Positions 7,971-17,483 of a stretch of 64,000 bases of DNA are shown piece after piece. The notes below the pieces were generated by a model. It was not told the DNA's origin and did no database searches. It saw only the letters and a list, made by a program, of their open reading frames with translations. Location: contig NZ_JAIWJA010000001.1 of NCBI RefSeq assembly GCF_020515695.1, forward strand, positions 310,001 through 374,000, in the 5' to 3' direction. Made by a program: the position numbers and the translations under genes. Origin of the DNA: Pseudomonas sp. MWU16-30317 (GTDB taxonomy: Bacteria; Pseudomonadota; Gammaproteobacteria; Pseudomonadales; Pseudomonadaceae). Each line of letters begins with the position of its first letter. Position 1 is the stretch's first letter.

Positions 7971-9745
7971 GCTGGCATCTCCACCAGAGGGCCGCGTTTG
8001 GCCAGGTACTGATCGATAATGGCCTTGGCCGTCCACAGGCTCAGGGCGCCGATGGTCGAGGTCGGGTTGTAGCCGGCGTTGTTGGGGAACGACGAAGCGC
8101 CGAGCACGAACACGTTGTGCACGTCCCAGCTTTGCTGGAAGCGGTTGAGCACGCTGGTGTTCGGATCGGTGCCCATGACCGCGCCACCGATGGTGTGGTC
8201 ACTGGCTGGCAGGTACGGGCCGTAGTTGATGGCCGCCGAGTCGAAGCCATTGACGATCTTGGCGCCCATGGCCTTGCCGATTTCGACGGCTTTGTCTTCG
8301 GTAAATTTCGCCATGCGGCGATCGTTTTCGTTGTAGTCGAAGGTCACGCGGATCAGTGGATCGCCGTGGGCGTCCTTGTACTCCGGGTCCAGGTCCAGGT
8401 AGCACTCGTCGTGGGAGAAGCTGGTGCCCTGATTGAAGATGAAGGTGCCGTTCTGAAAGGCGTGCTTGTAGGCCTTTTTCCACTCGCTGCCCCAGCGCGG
8501 GGTGCCTGGCGGTACCGCGTCGGCGTTGCCGATCGGGCGTGCGCCACGGGCGACCACGAGGATCCCGGCGCCGCCGATGAAGCCCTTGCCGGTGTGGTCG
8601 AAGTTGTCACCGTTGTAGTCGTCGACCTGCACCGAGAGGGCGCCTGCACCGATGTACTGGTTGAGCTGCTCGTCTTCGAAAAACAGGTTGGCGCCCGACA
8701 CGGTCTGGAAGCTGTAGGCACGACCGACCACGCCGCTGCGGGTTTCGGGGTTGTACGGTTTGCCGATCTTGGAGAGCAACAGCAGACGCACGTTCTGCAT
8801 CTGGAAGGCCGAGAAGATGACGATGTCGGCCGGCTGTTCCCATTCTTTCTGGTTGCGGTCCAGGTAGGTCACGCCGGTGGCAGTCTTGCCGTCTTCGGCG
8901 AGATTGGCGCGCAGTACAGCGGACTCGGTCAGCACGGTGAAGTTGCTGCGCTGCATCAGCGCCGGGATCACGCAGGCATTGGGGCTCGACTTGGAGAAGT
9001 TGCCGCAGCCGTAGTACAGGCAGTAACCGCAGTAAGTGCACGGGCCCATGCGCACGCCCAACGGGTTGGTGTAGGCCTGGGAGGCCTGGCCGGCTGGCAC
9101 CATGAAGGGGTGCAGGCCAAGCTTGTTGGAGCCTTCGGTGAACAGATCGGTCAGGCGCGTGGTGGCCAGTGGCGGCAGCGGGAACTCGCTTTTGCGGTCG
9201 CCTTCGAAGATGTTGCCGCCTTCGATCTGCTTGCCGTTGAGCACGCCGGCCTTGCCGGATACACCGGCGATTTTCTCGAAGCGATCATAGAAGGGTTCGA
9301 GGTCGTCATAAGTGACGCCCCAGTCCTGCACGATCAGGCCTTCGGTCAGTTGCTTTTTGCCGTAGCGCTTGAGGGTGTAGCTGTAGGGCTCGAAGTCGAA
9401 TGGCAAAAAGCGCCAGGCCATGCCGGCCCAGTGAGTGCCCGAGCCGCCGACGTTGTAACCGAGCTCGTTGAGGCTCCAGTCGCGGGTGGGCAGGGCGGTT
9501 TGCGAACGGTTGTTGCGAAAGGTAGTGGTTTCGATGGCGGGCGGCAGCAGCATGCTGCGGCGCGTGTCCCAGCGCAATTCGTCGGTGTCGACCGACGGCG
9601 GGAAATCGGTGGAGGTTTCGAACCACGGGCCGCGTTCTATCGCTACCACGTTGAGTCCGGCACGGGTCAGTTCTTCTGCGATCAAAGAACCACACCAGCC
9701 GAGGCCGACGATTACCGCGTCAGCTTTTGGGCGTACATTCGCCAT
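7967..9745 (-). CDS. GMC-family FAD flavoprotein subunit (copy 2)
   Basis: This 592-residue paralogue of the flavoprotein at 2328-4103 has an N-terminal GLGWCGSLIAEEL FAD-binding loop, the same cysteine-rich CTYCGYCLYYGCG motif near the middle, and the GMC C-terminal NNAGYNPTSTIGALSLW. The ATG at 9745 follows a GAGG ribosome-binding site; a TTG two codons upstream is possible but less likely. The two copies are clearly homologous but diverged throughout, so they probably have different substrates, for example gluconate versus 2-ketogluconate or an aldose. That assignment is inference only. Confidence 0.92.
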   Translation of the reverse strand: MANVRPKADAVIVGLGWCGSLIAEELTRAGLNVVAIERGPWFETSTDFPPSVDTDELRWDTRRSMLLPPAIETTTFRNNRSQTALPTRDWSLNELGYNVGGSGTHWAGMAWRFLPFDFEPYSYTLKRYGKKQLTEGLIVQDWGVTYDDLEPFYDRFEKIAGVSGKAGVLNGKQIEGGNIFEGDRKSEFPLPPLATTRLTDLFTEGSNKLGLHPFMVPAGQASQAYTNPLGVRMGPCTYCGYCLYYGCGNFSKSSPNACVIPALMQRSNFTVLTESAVLRANLAEDGKTATGVTYLDRNQKEWEQPADIVIFSAFQMQNVRLLLLSKIGKPYNPETRSGVVGRAYSFQTVSGANLFFEDEQLNQYIGAGALSVQVDDYNGDNFDHTGKGFIGGAGILVVARGARPIGNADAVPPGTPRWGSEWKKAYKHAFQNGTFIFNQGTSFSHDECYLDLDPEYKDAHGDPLIRVTFDYNENDRRMAKFTEDKAVEIGKAMGAKIVNGFDSAAINYGPYLPASDHTIGGAVMGTDPNTSVLNRFQQSWDVHNVFVLGASSFPNNAGYNPTSTIGALSLWTAKAIIDQYLAKRGPLVEMPA

Positions 9746-9871
9746 GAACAATACCTCATCAATACTTCGTCAATCACAGGCAAGACGGCAGGTGTCGGGG
9801 AGACCGCACTGCTCACATAATTTTTCCGCGCTACGCCTGTCACACAGGGGGCGGCGCGCCTCCGAGGTCGG

Positions 9872-10591
9872 TCAGAGGGTGTTGTCGATCAAGCTGGTAG
9901 GGATGATCTGCAGCTTCTGGCCTTTCTTGCCGATCAGGTCGCGGAAGTCGTAGCGCGCGCCTGGGAAACCGAGCATTTTCCAGCTGGCCATGTCCTTGTT
10001 GCCGCCGTAGATCGGGTCGGCCAGAAAGCCTTCACGGACATTGGCGAGGATCTGTTCGAACAGCTCTTTGGTCTCGACGTCGTCGCCCAGCGCCAGGGTG
10101 CCGTTCTCCATGCTGCGCAGCAGATCGTCCTGCTGGGTGCCGTCCAGTTGCACGAAGCTTTTCTTGAAGGCTTGCTGACAATGGCTGTCGATCGCGGCCA
10201 AGCCTTTGCGCCAGCGCTCGGCCGGGGTGTAGGGCGATTGGGTGCCTTGCTCGGGGGTGCCTTTGACGAATTTGCCGAGGCGGTACAACGTGGCGCCGCG
10301 GCCATAGTCACCGGCCAGTTGGCGGTCGATGAACGTGGCGCAGCCTGCTTCCTTGCCGCTGATACTGAGGTCATCGGCCGGGATCAGACGTTCGGCCAAG
10401 GCGCCGGCGGTCTCGAACTCGGCTTGGGTGAAATACGCCAGGCCACCCTGACGGGGGGCGGCCAGCGCCGGAACGTTGGCTTTGCCAGGTTCCCAGGGCT
10501 GGCCACCGGTGACCACTTCGGCGCGCGCAGCCGGTAGGGTGGACGCGGCGGCCAGTGCCAACGCCGATGAAAGAAAATCTCTGCGCTGCAT
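9872..10591 (-). CDS. Gluconate 2-dehydrogenase subunit 3 family (gamma) protein, copy 2
   Basis: This 239-residue protein begins MQRRDFLSSALALAAASTLP, a twin-arginine-type signal with RRDFL, followed by an AARA region. The mature part matches copy 1: LAERLIPADDLSISGKEAGC, FIDRQLAGDYGRGATLYRLG, and a C-terminal GARYDFRDLIGKKG. It is first in the copy 2 operon, 126 bp before the flavoprotein gene. It should chaperone and co-export the flavoprotein through Tat. An in-frame ATG 96 bp upstream would add an unlikely N-terminal extension before the Tat motif, so the start at 10591 is preferred. Confidence 0.88.
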   Translation of the reverse strand: MQRRDFLSSALALAAASTLPAARAEVVTGGQPWEPGKANVPALAAPRQGGLAYFTQAEFETAGALAERLIPADDLSISGKEAGCATFIDRQLAGDYGRGATLYRLGKFVKGTPEQGTQSPYTPAERWRKGLAAIDSHCQQAFKKSFVQLDGTQQDDLLRSMENGTLALGDDVETKELFEQILANVREGFLADPIYGGNKDMASWKMLGFPGARYDFRDLIGKKGQKLQIIPTSLIDNTL

Positions 10592-10732
10592 GATGAATCC
10601 TGTTTGGGGGGAGGAAGTAGCGATCGACGCGCAGGCCAGCGCCCTCGCGACCGACCAGTCACGGCGGGCGATGATAAGGCGCGACATATCACCGCGCCAT
10701 TAACCAATTGACGTGTTCCCCTCAAGAAACTT

Positions 10733-11785
10733 TCATGAAGCTCGGTGGGGCAAGGTCTCGTCGATGACGATGCGCAGTTGCGGGTGCATCTGCGGTGGGA
10801 TGTCCAGATCGCCGTTGGCGTACAGCAGGTGCTGGATGGCGGCGTCGGCCTGGCCTTCCGGATCCTGATCGAGCACCAGTGACAGCAGGCCCTCGCGCAG
10901 CAACCGGGCGTGTTGCAGGCTGGCCTCGTGAGTGATCCAGGCGGGGCGGATATTGCGCGCCAGCAGGGCTTGGCGGATCCCTTCGGAACCGGCGCCGGTG
11001 TTGTAGATGGCGGCCAGGGTGGCGCCGTTGTCCAGGGCGTGGTGCACGGCGCGGGCGGTGAGGGCGTCGTCGTCGTGGCACTCGACCGGGGCGCTGATCT
11101 GCAGGTGAGGCGCGCGCTCGTGCAGCACCTGCATGAAACCGCCGATGCGCTGCTGGTGGGCGTGGTAGAGCAGCGAGTTGGTGATCAGCAGTACCTGACC
11201 ACCGTTTGGGCAGGCCCCCAGCCACTGCCCCAGCAGGCGCCCGGCACTGCGCCCGGCCACATGATTGTCGATGCCGATGTAGGTGGCGCCCACCAGCCCG
11301 GACAGGCTGCTGGTGAGCAACACCACCGGCACGCCGCGGGCGATCTGCAGTTGCAGGGCGGCGCGGATCGCGGGGGTGTCGTGGGCGACCACGATCAGCC
11401 CCTGGCGCGCAGTGCGCGGACGATTGATGAAGTCGAGCAGGTCTTGCGGGTTGCGGTCGTGCCAGGTCTGGTGTTGCAGCACCAGGCGAGCCTTGAGCAG
11501 CCGTGCCTGGCGCTGGAAGGCCTGGGTCAGGCGCTGGTAGTGGTCGGTGTGGCTTTCGACCATCAACAGGTCGAAGCGCAGCAGGCCATGCACGGGTGAG
11601 GGCAGCAGGCGCCGCAGGCCCAGCGTGCGTGCGGCGTTGAGCACCTTGCGGCGTTTGACGTCTGAAACGCTGCCGCGCTCGTTGAGCACGCGATCGACGG
11701 TGCTCAGGCTGACCCCGGCCAGTTCGGCCACGTCAGTCAGGCCTTTTTTGTGTTTAGCGCTATCCAAGACGACCCTTCCGTGCAT
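10733..11785 (-). CDS. LacI-family transcriptional regulator
   Basis: This 350-residue protein has an N-terminal LacI helix-turn-helix (GLTDVAELAGVSLSTVDRVL, with the hinge segment RTLGLRRL), then a periplasmic-binding-protein-like sensor domain from about residue 70. The sensor has the features of the sugar-binding subgroup (VVLLTSSLSGLVGATYIGID, AAIYNTGAGSEGIRQAL). It lies just upstream of the copy 2 dehydrogenase operon on the same strand and may respond to its substrate or product; the operator is not identified. It is divergent from the second LacI regulator at 12070. Confidence 0.88.
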   Translation of the reverse strand: MHGRVVLDSAKHKKGLTDVAELAGVSLSTVDRVLNERGSVSDVKRRKVLNAARTLGLRRLLPSPVHGLLRFDLLMVESHTDHYQRLTQAFQRQARLLKARLVLQHQTWHDRNPQDLLDFINRPRTARQGLIVVAHDTPAIRAALQLQIARGVPVVLLTSSLSGLVGATYIGIDNHVAGRSAGRLLGQWLGACPNGGQVLLITNSLLYHAHQQRIGGFMQVLHERAPHLQISAPVECHDDDALTARAVHHALDNGATLAAIYNTGAGSEGIRQALLARNIRPAWITHEASLQHARLLREGLLSLVLDQDPEGQADAAIQHLLYANGDLDIPPQMHPQLRIVIDETLPHRAS

Positions 11786-12069
11786 GTTGCTTTGGTGGTG
11801 GGTGAATGTTGCCGGCCCCTCGGCAAGTGCGCTTTGCCCCCTCGGCGTCGAATACCTGTGGGCGCCAAGTGTGGTCGCGAAGGCGCCCTGAGTTACAGCG
11901 CAAATCCCGAGGCGAGCCTGCCAGGCGGCGCTGAATATACCGGTAGAAGGTGGCCGATGTCAGCGCCGCTCGCCTGTGACCCTGCGCGACTGATACGATC
12001 CACCACCTGAACGCTTGATTGCAGCGCGCCTCGAATCACACCTGAAACCGCCGGGAAAACACACAGACA

Positions 12070-13119
12070 ATGACGGGCAAGACTCCGGACAGCAGCCGCC
12101 GCGCCGGCCGTGGCGTTACCTTGGGCGATGTCGCCCGATTGGCCGGCGTGGCACCGATGACGGTCTCGCGCTGCCTCAATCAGCCCGATACCGTGCGCAG
12201 CGAAACCCGCCTCAAGGTGCAGCGCGCCATCGATCAGACCGGCTATGTGCAAAACCGCCTGGCCGGCTCCCTGGCAAGCAACCGCAGCCGGTTGGTGGCG
12301 GTGGTGCTGCCGATGGTCACCAACCCGATATTTTCCGACACCTTCCAGGCCATCAACGACCGCCTGACCCGCTCCGGCTACCAAGTGCTGCTGGGTATCT
12401 CCGGCTACCAAAGCGAGCAAGAACAAGAACTGCTGGACGTGATCCTCAGCCGCCGCCCCGACGGCATCATCCTCACCGGTACCCTGCACACGCCCGCCAG
12501 TCGCAATCGGCTGCGCGCTGCCGGGGTGCCGGTGGTCGAGACATGGGATTTGAGCCCCGAGCCGATCGACATGCTGGTGGGCTTTTCCCATGAGCAAGTG
12601 GGCCGCGAGGTCGCCCGCCACCTGCTGGGGCGCGGCTACGAGCAGTTCGCCTTGCTGGCCGTCAACGACCCACGCGGCCTGCGGCGTGCCGACAGTTTCA
12701 TCAAAGCGCTGGCCGAGCGCGACCTCACCGAGGTGCCGCAGCAGGTGTTCCAGGGCCTGCCGACCCTGGCCCACGGCCGCACGGGGCTGAGTGTGCTGCT
12801 CGACGGCATCGAACTGTCGGCGCAGCGGCCGTTGATGATCGTCTGCACTTCCGACACCATCGCCCATGGCGTACTGACCGAGGCTGCGGCCCGTGGCATT
12901 CGGGTGCCGCAGGAGCTGGCGGTGATGGGTTTTGGCGACATGAACTTCGCCAGTCATACCTTCCCGGCATTGTCGACGGTGCGCATCGATGGCAAGCACA
13001 TGGGCGATTGCGCCGCGCAAATGCTGCTGGAGCGGCTGCTGGGCCAGACGACGCAAAACGCGGCAATCGATATCGGCTTTACCTTGATGGAGCGCGGCAG
13101 CACCGCCTCAGCCCAGTAA
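12070..13119 (+). CDS. LacI/GntR-type transcriptional regulator of sugar-acid use
   Basis: This 349-residue LacI-family repressor starts its HTH with VTLGDVARLAGVAPMTVSRC and continues to the hinge GYVQNRLAGSLASNRS, followed by VAVVLPMVTNPIFSDTFQAI. This form is typical of the gluconate repressor (GntR) branch. The effector domain carries VVETWDLSPEPIDMLVGFSH, also GntR-like. The two 16-bp palindromes at 14614 and 14703, of the half-site type LacI proteins bind, lie in the nearby divergent promoter region and make this the best candidate regulator for the transporter and dehydratase. Specificity is inferred. Confidence 0.88.
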   Translation: MTGKTPDSSRRAGRGVTLGDVARLAGVAPMTVSRCLNQPDTVRSETRLKVQRAIDQTGYVQNRLAGSLASNRSRLVAVVLPMVTNPIFSDTFQAINDRLTRSGYQVLLGISGYQSEQEQELLDVILSRRPDGIILTGTLHTPASRNRLRAAGVPVVETWDLSPEPIDMLVGFSHEQVGREVARHLLGRGYEQFALLAVNDPRGLRRADSFIKALAERDLTEVPQQVFQGLPTLAHGRTGLSVLLDGIELSAQRPLMIVCTSDTIAHGVLTEAAARGIRVPQELAVMGFGDMNFASHTFPALSTVRIDGKHMGDCAAQMLLERLLGQTTQNAAIDIGFTLMERGSTASAQ

Positions 13120-13153
13120 CCCCAGCCCCAGGCAGGGTTCGAGGGGGTGGCTA

Positions 13154-14548
13154 TCAACTAGGCGATTCGGCTCTGCGCGGCTGGCCAGGCTTGAGCAACT
13201 CACTGATTCCCATGGTCAGCAAAGGGCTGGCCAGGGCGAAATACGAGCTGTCGATACCATAGGGGTTGCCCGCCAGAAACCACGCGATTGTGCTGATCAC
13301 CGACAGAATGATCCCGGCCAGTGCACCACGCGGTGTACCGAAGCGCGGGGCGTAAAAGCACATCAGCACCACCACCGCCAAGGTGGCCCGTAGCGCCTTG
13401 CCGAGAAAGGCGATCATCAACAGCTTGTCGGCATACATCGCCAGGATCAGCGGCGCGAATCCCAGCACCAGGATTGCCACGCGGATAAAGATCCCGGACT
13501 TGCGATCGTTACCTTCCTTGTTGAACATCGGGTTGTAGAAGTCTTTCATCGCCAGGGTGGCCGAGGCCAGGGTCCCGGCCGAGATCCCACCGAACAGCGC
13601 CCCCGCCAGACCGATCACCACCAGGCTGGCGGCGAGTGTCGGCATGTGGGTGATCAGCACCGGCAGCGCGTCGATGGATTTGATCCCGGGATAGAGCAGG
13701 GCGCTGCACATGCCGATCAGGGCGGTGGCCAGGCCGAACGGGATCATCAGGCTCGAGACATACAGGCAGGCGCGCTTGGCGGTCTTTTCGTCGTCGCTGC
13801 TCACCAGTGCCTGAATCACGTACTGGGTGGCGAAGATCGAACCGATGCCGCCGATCATCCAGGCGAAGATCTGCCCCCAGCCCACGGCGTCCCAGGCGAA
13901 CATCTGCGCCGGCAACTGGGCTTGCAAGGCCGTGATGCCGCCGGAAGACTTGAGCGCGAAGACCAGCGCCACAAGGATGCCGATGTACTTGATCAGGGCA
14001 TGCACAAAGTTGGTGTACACCACCGAGCGCATGCCGCCGAGGCTGACGTAGAACACCGTGACGATGCCGACCAGTACGATGGCGAGGTTCTTGTCGATGT
14101 CCAGTACTGCGGCCAAGACAGCGCCGCCGCTGGCATAGAGCGCCACGCAGACGATGCTCAGGGCGAAGATGGTCAGGATGGATGCCGCGTAGCGCACCCC
14201 TTCGCCGTAGTTTTGCGCAAGGATGGCAGAGATGGTGTTGAGACCGGTTTCCTTGTACTTCTTGGCCATGACGTAGGCCAGCAACAAGAAGCCCAGGGAC
14301 AGGGCGACCAGGTTCCAGGCGGCGGAGATGCCGATTTCGAAGCCTTTCTGCGCGGTCCCCAGGCTGACCGAACTGCCGATGAATTCCGACAGCAGCAGCG
14401 CGCCGATCAGGTAGGCCGGGAAGCTGCGGCCACCGTTGGTGAAGCCTTCGCTGCTTTTGGCGTGTCTGCGCACCGCGTAGCCGATCAAGGTCATGACCAC
14501 GAAGTACACGACGGTTAGGCACAGGATGATGACGGTTCTAGTGCTCAT
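13154..14548 (-). CDS. Sodium:solute symporter (SSS) family transporter
   Basis: This 464-residue polytopic protein has about 12-13 hydrophobic segments and the SSS hallmarks GGRSFPAYLIGALLLSEFIG near the N-terminus and VSLGGMRSVVYTNFVHALIK in the middle. The start at 14548 has a GGAG site six bases upstream. An in-frame ATG at 14629 lies inside an operator palindrome and is unlikely to be used. It is transcribed divergently from the enolase-superfamily dehydratase, with the two palindromes between them. The likely substrate is the sugar acid that the dehydratase consumes; this is inferred from context only. Confidence 0.88.
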   Translation of the reverse strand: MSTRTVIILCLTVVYFVVMTLIGYAVRRHAKSSEGFTNGGRSFPAYLIGALLLSEFIGSSVSLGTAQKGFEIGISAAWNLVALSLGFLLLAYVMAKKYKETGLNTISAILAQNYGEGVRYAASILTIFALSIVCVALYASGGAVLAAVLDIDKNLAIVLVGIVTVFYVSLGGMRSVVYTNFVHALIKYIGILVALVFALKSSGGITALQAQLPAQMFAWDAVGWGQIFAWMIGGIGSIFATQYVIQALVSSDDEKTAKRACLYVSSLMIPFGLATALIGMCSALLYPGIKSIDALPVLITHMPTLAASLVVIGLAGALFGGISAGTLASATLAMKDFYNPMFNKEGNDRKSGIFIRVAILVLGFAPLILAMYADKLLMIAFLGKALRATLAVVVLMCFYAPRFGTPRGALAGIILSVISTIAWFLAGNPYGIDSSYFALASPLLTMGISELLKPGQPRRAESPS

Positions 14549-14613
14549 CTTTTCTCCGTTCTGCTGGTTTTTATGGTTATTGGATTGCCTGTGGCAATTG
14601 CTCTCAGTATGGG

Positions 14614-14629
14614 ATGGTAGCGTTACCAT
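14614..14629. promoter_or_regulatory. LacI-type operator palindrome 1
   Basis: The 16-bp sequence ATGGTAGCGTTACCAT is an imperfect palindrome (ATGGTA/TACCAT arms). Read on the other strand it is ATGGTAACGCTACCAT, the same as operator 2 except for the last base. It lies 66 bp upstream of the SSS transporter start, where a repressor would block that promoter. Confidence 0.75.
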
Positions 14630-14702
14630 TCAAGCTTTTTTTCAAAGCTAGACGATGGTCCTCCTTGTAGACTTGGTTTGGATGGGATAGGTTTGCTATC
14701 AA

Positions 14703-14718
14703 ATGGTAACGCTACCAA
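14703..14718. promoter_or_regulatory. LacI-type operator palindrome 2
   Basis: ATGGTAACGCTACCAA matches operator 1 in 15 of 16 positions when operator 1 is read on the opposite strand. The two sites are 89 bp apart (about 8.5 helical turns). This one lies 63 bp upstream of the dehydratase start. The pair could support repression of both divergent promoters, perhaps by looping. A further GTTACCA half-site follows at about 14721. Confidence 0.75.
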
Positions 14719-14780
14719 CAGTTACCACTGTCACGACTGTGCAAATAATTTCCAAATACAAGAGTTCAGGAAACCTGACG

Positions 14781-15983
14781 ATGTCGAAAATCACCTGCGT
14801 GCGTACGCTCCGGCTGCCCGAGCGGCCCAAATTGATCTGGCTGGAAATCGAGACCGACGAAGGCTTGATCGGCCTTGGTGAAACCTTCCGCGGTGCGGCG
14901 ACCGTCGAAGCGGCGGTGCACGAGTTGATCGCGCCGGGGCTGATCGGTCGCGATTCCCGACAGATCGAGGCCATCTCGCTCGAGCTGACCACCCCCTACG
15001 TCGGTTTTCACAGCGCCAGCGCCGAGATCCGTGCCGCCAGCGCGGTGGACATCGCCCTGTGGGACCTCAAGGGCCAGCGCCACGGTATCCCCATCTATGA
15101 GGCGCTCGGCGGTGCCTGCCGCGATCGCATCCGGGTGTACAACACCTGCGCCGGCTACGACTTCAACACCCAGCAAGGCGCTCGCCGGGAGATCACCGCG
15201 AACGACCGTGCACAGGGGCCGTACGACGATCAACTGGCCTTCGCTCGCGACGCTGGCGCCCTGGCCGTGAGCCTGGTGGAAGAGGGCTACACGGCCATGA
15301 AGATCTGGCCGTTCGACCGTTTCGCCCGCCAAGCGGGCGCCAACACCATCAGCCTCGCCGAGGTGCAGCAGGGCGTCGAAGCCTTCCGCCAGATCCGCAA
15401 GGCGGTGGGAAATCGCATCGAGATCATGTGCGAGCTGCACAGCCTGTGGGACAGCGCTGCGGCATTGCGTATCTGCCAGGCCCTGGAAGAGTTCGACGTG
15501 TACTGGGTCGAGGATCCGCTGTGCAAGATGGACGACGCCCAGGCCCTGGCCGACTTGCGCAACCGCACCCGAGTGCCGATCTGCGCCAGCGAAACTCTGG
15601 GTGGCGGCACTGCTTACCGCGATCTGCTGAACGCCGGCAGCATGGACTTTCTGATGCTGGATCTGGTCTGGTGTGGCGGCTTCACCGAAGCCCGCAAGAT
15701 CGCTGCGCTGGCGCAGATCTATAACAAGCCGCTGGCGCCCCACGATTGCACCGGGCCGGTAGCCTTGTTCGCCGGCCTGCAGTTAGGCTTGCATGCACCG
15801 ACCGCCGTGTTGCAGGAAGTGGTGCGCGCGTCGCTGTCGACCTGGTACGGCGAGCTGGTCACGCATTTGCCCGAAATCACTTCAGGTTTTGCTGCGGCAC
15901 CGACCCTGCCTGGGTTAGGTACCGCGTTGCGGCCTGAGGTCAAGCAGCGTCCCGACGCTATCATTCGTGAGACCCGTCGTTGA
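14781..15983 (+). CDS. Mandelate racemase/muconate lactonizing (enolase superfamily) sugar-acid dehydratase
   Basis: This 400-residue enolase-superfamily protein has an N-terminal capping domain (about 1-125) and a TIM barrel. Visible barrel residues are the TAMKIW lysine after strand 2, metal ligands in IMCELHSLWD, WVEDPL and CASETLG, and a C-terminal PLAPHDCTGP histidine. This arrangement suits acid-sugar dehydratases of the galactonate/gluconate/mannonate type, giving a 2-keto-3-deoxy acid. The exact sugar is not clear. The ATG at 14781 follows CAGGAAAC; an upstream in-frame ATG at 14703 lies inside an operator. An MFS transporter follows 89 bp downstream. Confidence 0.87.
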   Translation: MSKITCVRTLRLPERPKLIWLEIETDEGLIGLGETFRGAATVEAAVHELIAPGLIGRDSRQIEAISLELTTPYVGFHSASAEIRAASAVDIALWDLKGQRHGIPIYEALGGACRDRIRVYNTCAGYDFNTQQGARREITANDRAQGPYDDQLAFARDAGALAVSLVEEGYTAMKIWPFDRFARQAGANTISLAEVQQGVEAFRQIRKAVGNRIEIMCELHSLWDSAAALRICQALEEFDVYWVEDPLCKMDDAQALADLRNRTRVPICASETLGGGTAYRDLLNAGSMDFLMLDLVWCGGFTEARKIAALAQIYNKPLAPHDCTGPVALFAGLQLGLHAPTAVLQEVVRASLSTWYGELVTHLPEITSGFAAAPTLPGLGTALRPEVKQRPDAIIRETRR

Positions 15984-16072
15984 TCGCCCATTGAGGACTC
16001 ATTGCACCGCGCAGGCCGCGGATACCCCGCTGGCCTGGCGCTAACCACCGCTGTCCGGTATCGAGAATTACA

Positions 16073-17458
16073 ATGAAAAAAATAGCTTCTCTTCGGCGTT
16101 ATATCGCCGAGCATCGCCGCTTCGAGGTGATCGCTTTACTGTTCATCATGATGATCGTCAATCAGGGCGACCGCGCGACCTTGTCTATCGCGGGTGCCAG
16201 CGTCTCCAACGAACTTGGCCTCAGCCACGCGGAAATGGGCTGGCTGTTCTCGGCGTTCGCCTGGGCCTACATGCTGCTGCAACTGCCCGGCGGCCTGGCC
16301 ATCGACCGTTTCGGCAGCGTCAAGGTGCTGGGTATCGCAATCATTGCCTGGTCGGTGTTCACTGCGGCGGTGGGTACCGTTGCCATCATGCCTTTGGGAT
16401 TGGCGTTCTTCGCGGTGTTCGCTTTGCGCTTTCTGGTCGGTGTGGCGGAAGCGCCGTGCTTCCCGGCCAACAGCAAGATCGTGTCGATGTGGTTTCCGAC
16501 CGCCGAGCGCGGCACGGCCACGGCGATCTTCAACGCCTCGCAGTACTTCGCTGCCGTGGTGTTCACGCCGCTGCTGGCGTGGATCTCGACGCGTTGGGGC
16601 TGGCCGTGGATTTTCTACGTGATGGGCGCCGCGGGTATCGCTATCGGCCTGGTGTTCGTGTGGCGCATCAAGGCACCGGTCGACCATGCTTCGCTGAGCG
16701 CCGTCGAGCTCCGGGAGATCCGCGACGGGGGCGCCAACCTGCAGGAGCATCCGCCGTCGGCCGGCAAGAAGCAGAGCTGGGGCGAAACCTGGGCCAGCGC
16801 CAAGGAGTTGCTGGGGCAGCGCATGTTTCTGGGCATCTATATCGCGCAGTTTTGTATCAGCACCCTGACGTTTTTCTTCCTGACCTGGTTTCCGGTCTAC
16901 CTGGTGCAGCAACGCGGCTTGTCGCTCCTCAATGCGGGTCTGTTGGCCGCGATTCCGGCGATCTTCGGTTTTATCGGTGGCATCGGTGGTGGCCTGATTT
17001 CCGACTGGATGCTGCGCAAGGGTGTGTCGCTGACCAAGGCGCGCAAGTTGCCGATCTTCATTGGCATGGCGCTGTCGATGAGCATGATCCTGTGCAACTA
17101 CGTGCAGACCGATGTGCTGGTGGTGGTGTTCATGGCGTTGGCGTTCTTCGGCAAGGGCATGGGCGCACTGGGCTGGGCGATCATCTCCGACGTTTCGCCT
17201 AAACGCAGTGCGGGCATGAACGGCGCGATCTTCAACACCTTCGGCAGCGTCGCCGGGATCGTCACGCCAATTGTGATCGGCTATATGGTGCAGTCCATGG
17301 GGTCGTTCAATGGTGCGTTGATCTATGTGGCGTTGAATGCCGCCGGGGCGTTCATCAGCTATGCGTTCATCGTTGGCGAGCTGCGTCGTCCCGATGATGA
17401 GCTGCCGGTTGCCGACACCGATACTGCGGTGCCCCATGTAGCGTCAACCAGCCTGTAG
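16073..17458 (+). CDS. MFS transporter of the anion:cation symporter (ACS) type, probably for a sugar acid
   Basis: This 461-residue major facilitator has 12 predicted segments. It includes MMIVNQGDRATLSIAGASVS and SHAEMGWLFSAFAWAYMLLQ in the first two helices and the family signature GGLAIDRFGSVKVLG in the first loop. This pattern is typical of glucarate/galactonate/hexuronate transporters of the ACS family. Together with the dehydratase upstream and the SSS transporter it makes a catabolic island for one or two sugar acids. A rho-independent terminator follows the stop. Confidence 0.9.
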   Translation: MKKIASLRRYIAEHRRFEVIALLFIMMIVNQGDRATLSIAGASVSNELGLSHAEMGWLFSAFAWAYMLLQLPGGLAIDRFGSVKVLGIAIIAWSVFTAAVGTVAIMPLGLAFFAVFALRFLVGVAEAPCFPANSKIVSMWFPTAERGTATAIFNASQYFAAVVFTPLLAWISTRWGWPWIFYVMGAAGIAIGLVFVWRIKAPVDHASLSAVELREIRDGGANLQEHPPSAGKKQSWGETWASAKELLGQRMFLGIYIAQFCISTLTFFFLTWFPVYLVQQRGLSLLNAGLLAAIPAIFGFIGGIGGGLISDWMLRKGVSLTKARKLPIFIGMALSMSMILCNYVQTDVLVVVFMALAFFGKGMGALGWAIISDVSPKRSAGMNGAIFNTFGSVAGIVTPIVIGYMVQSMGSFNGALIYVALNAAGAFISYAFIVGELRRPDDELPVADTDTAVPHVASTSL

Positions 17459-17483
17459 CGAGGGGGCTTGCCTTGGAAAGAAG

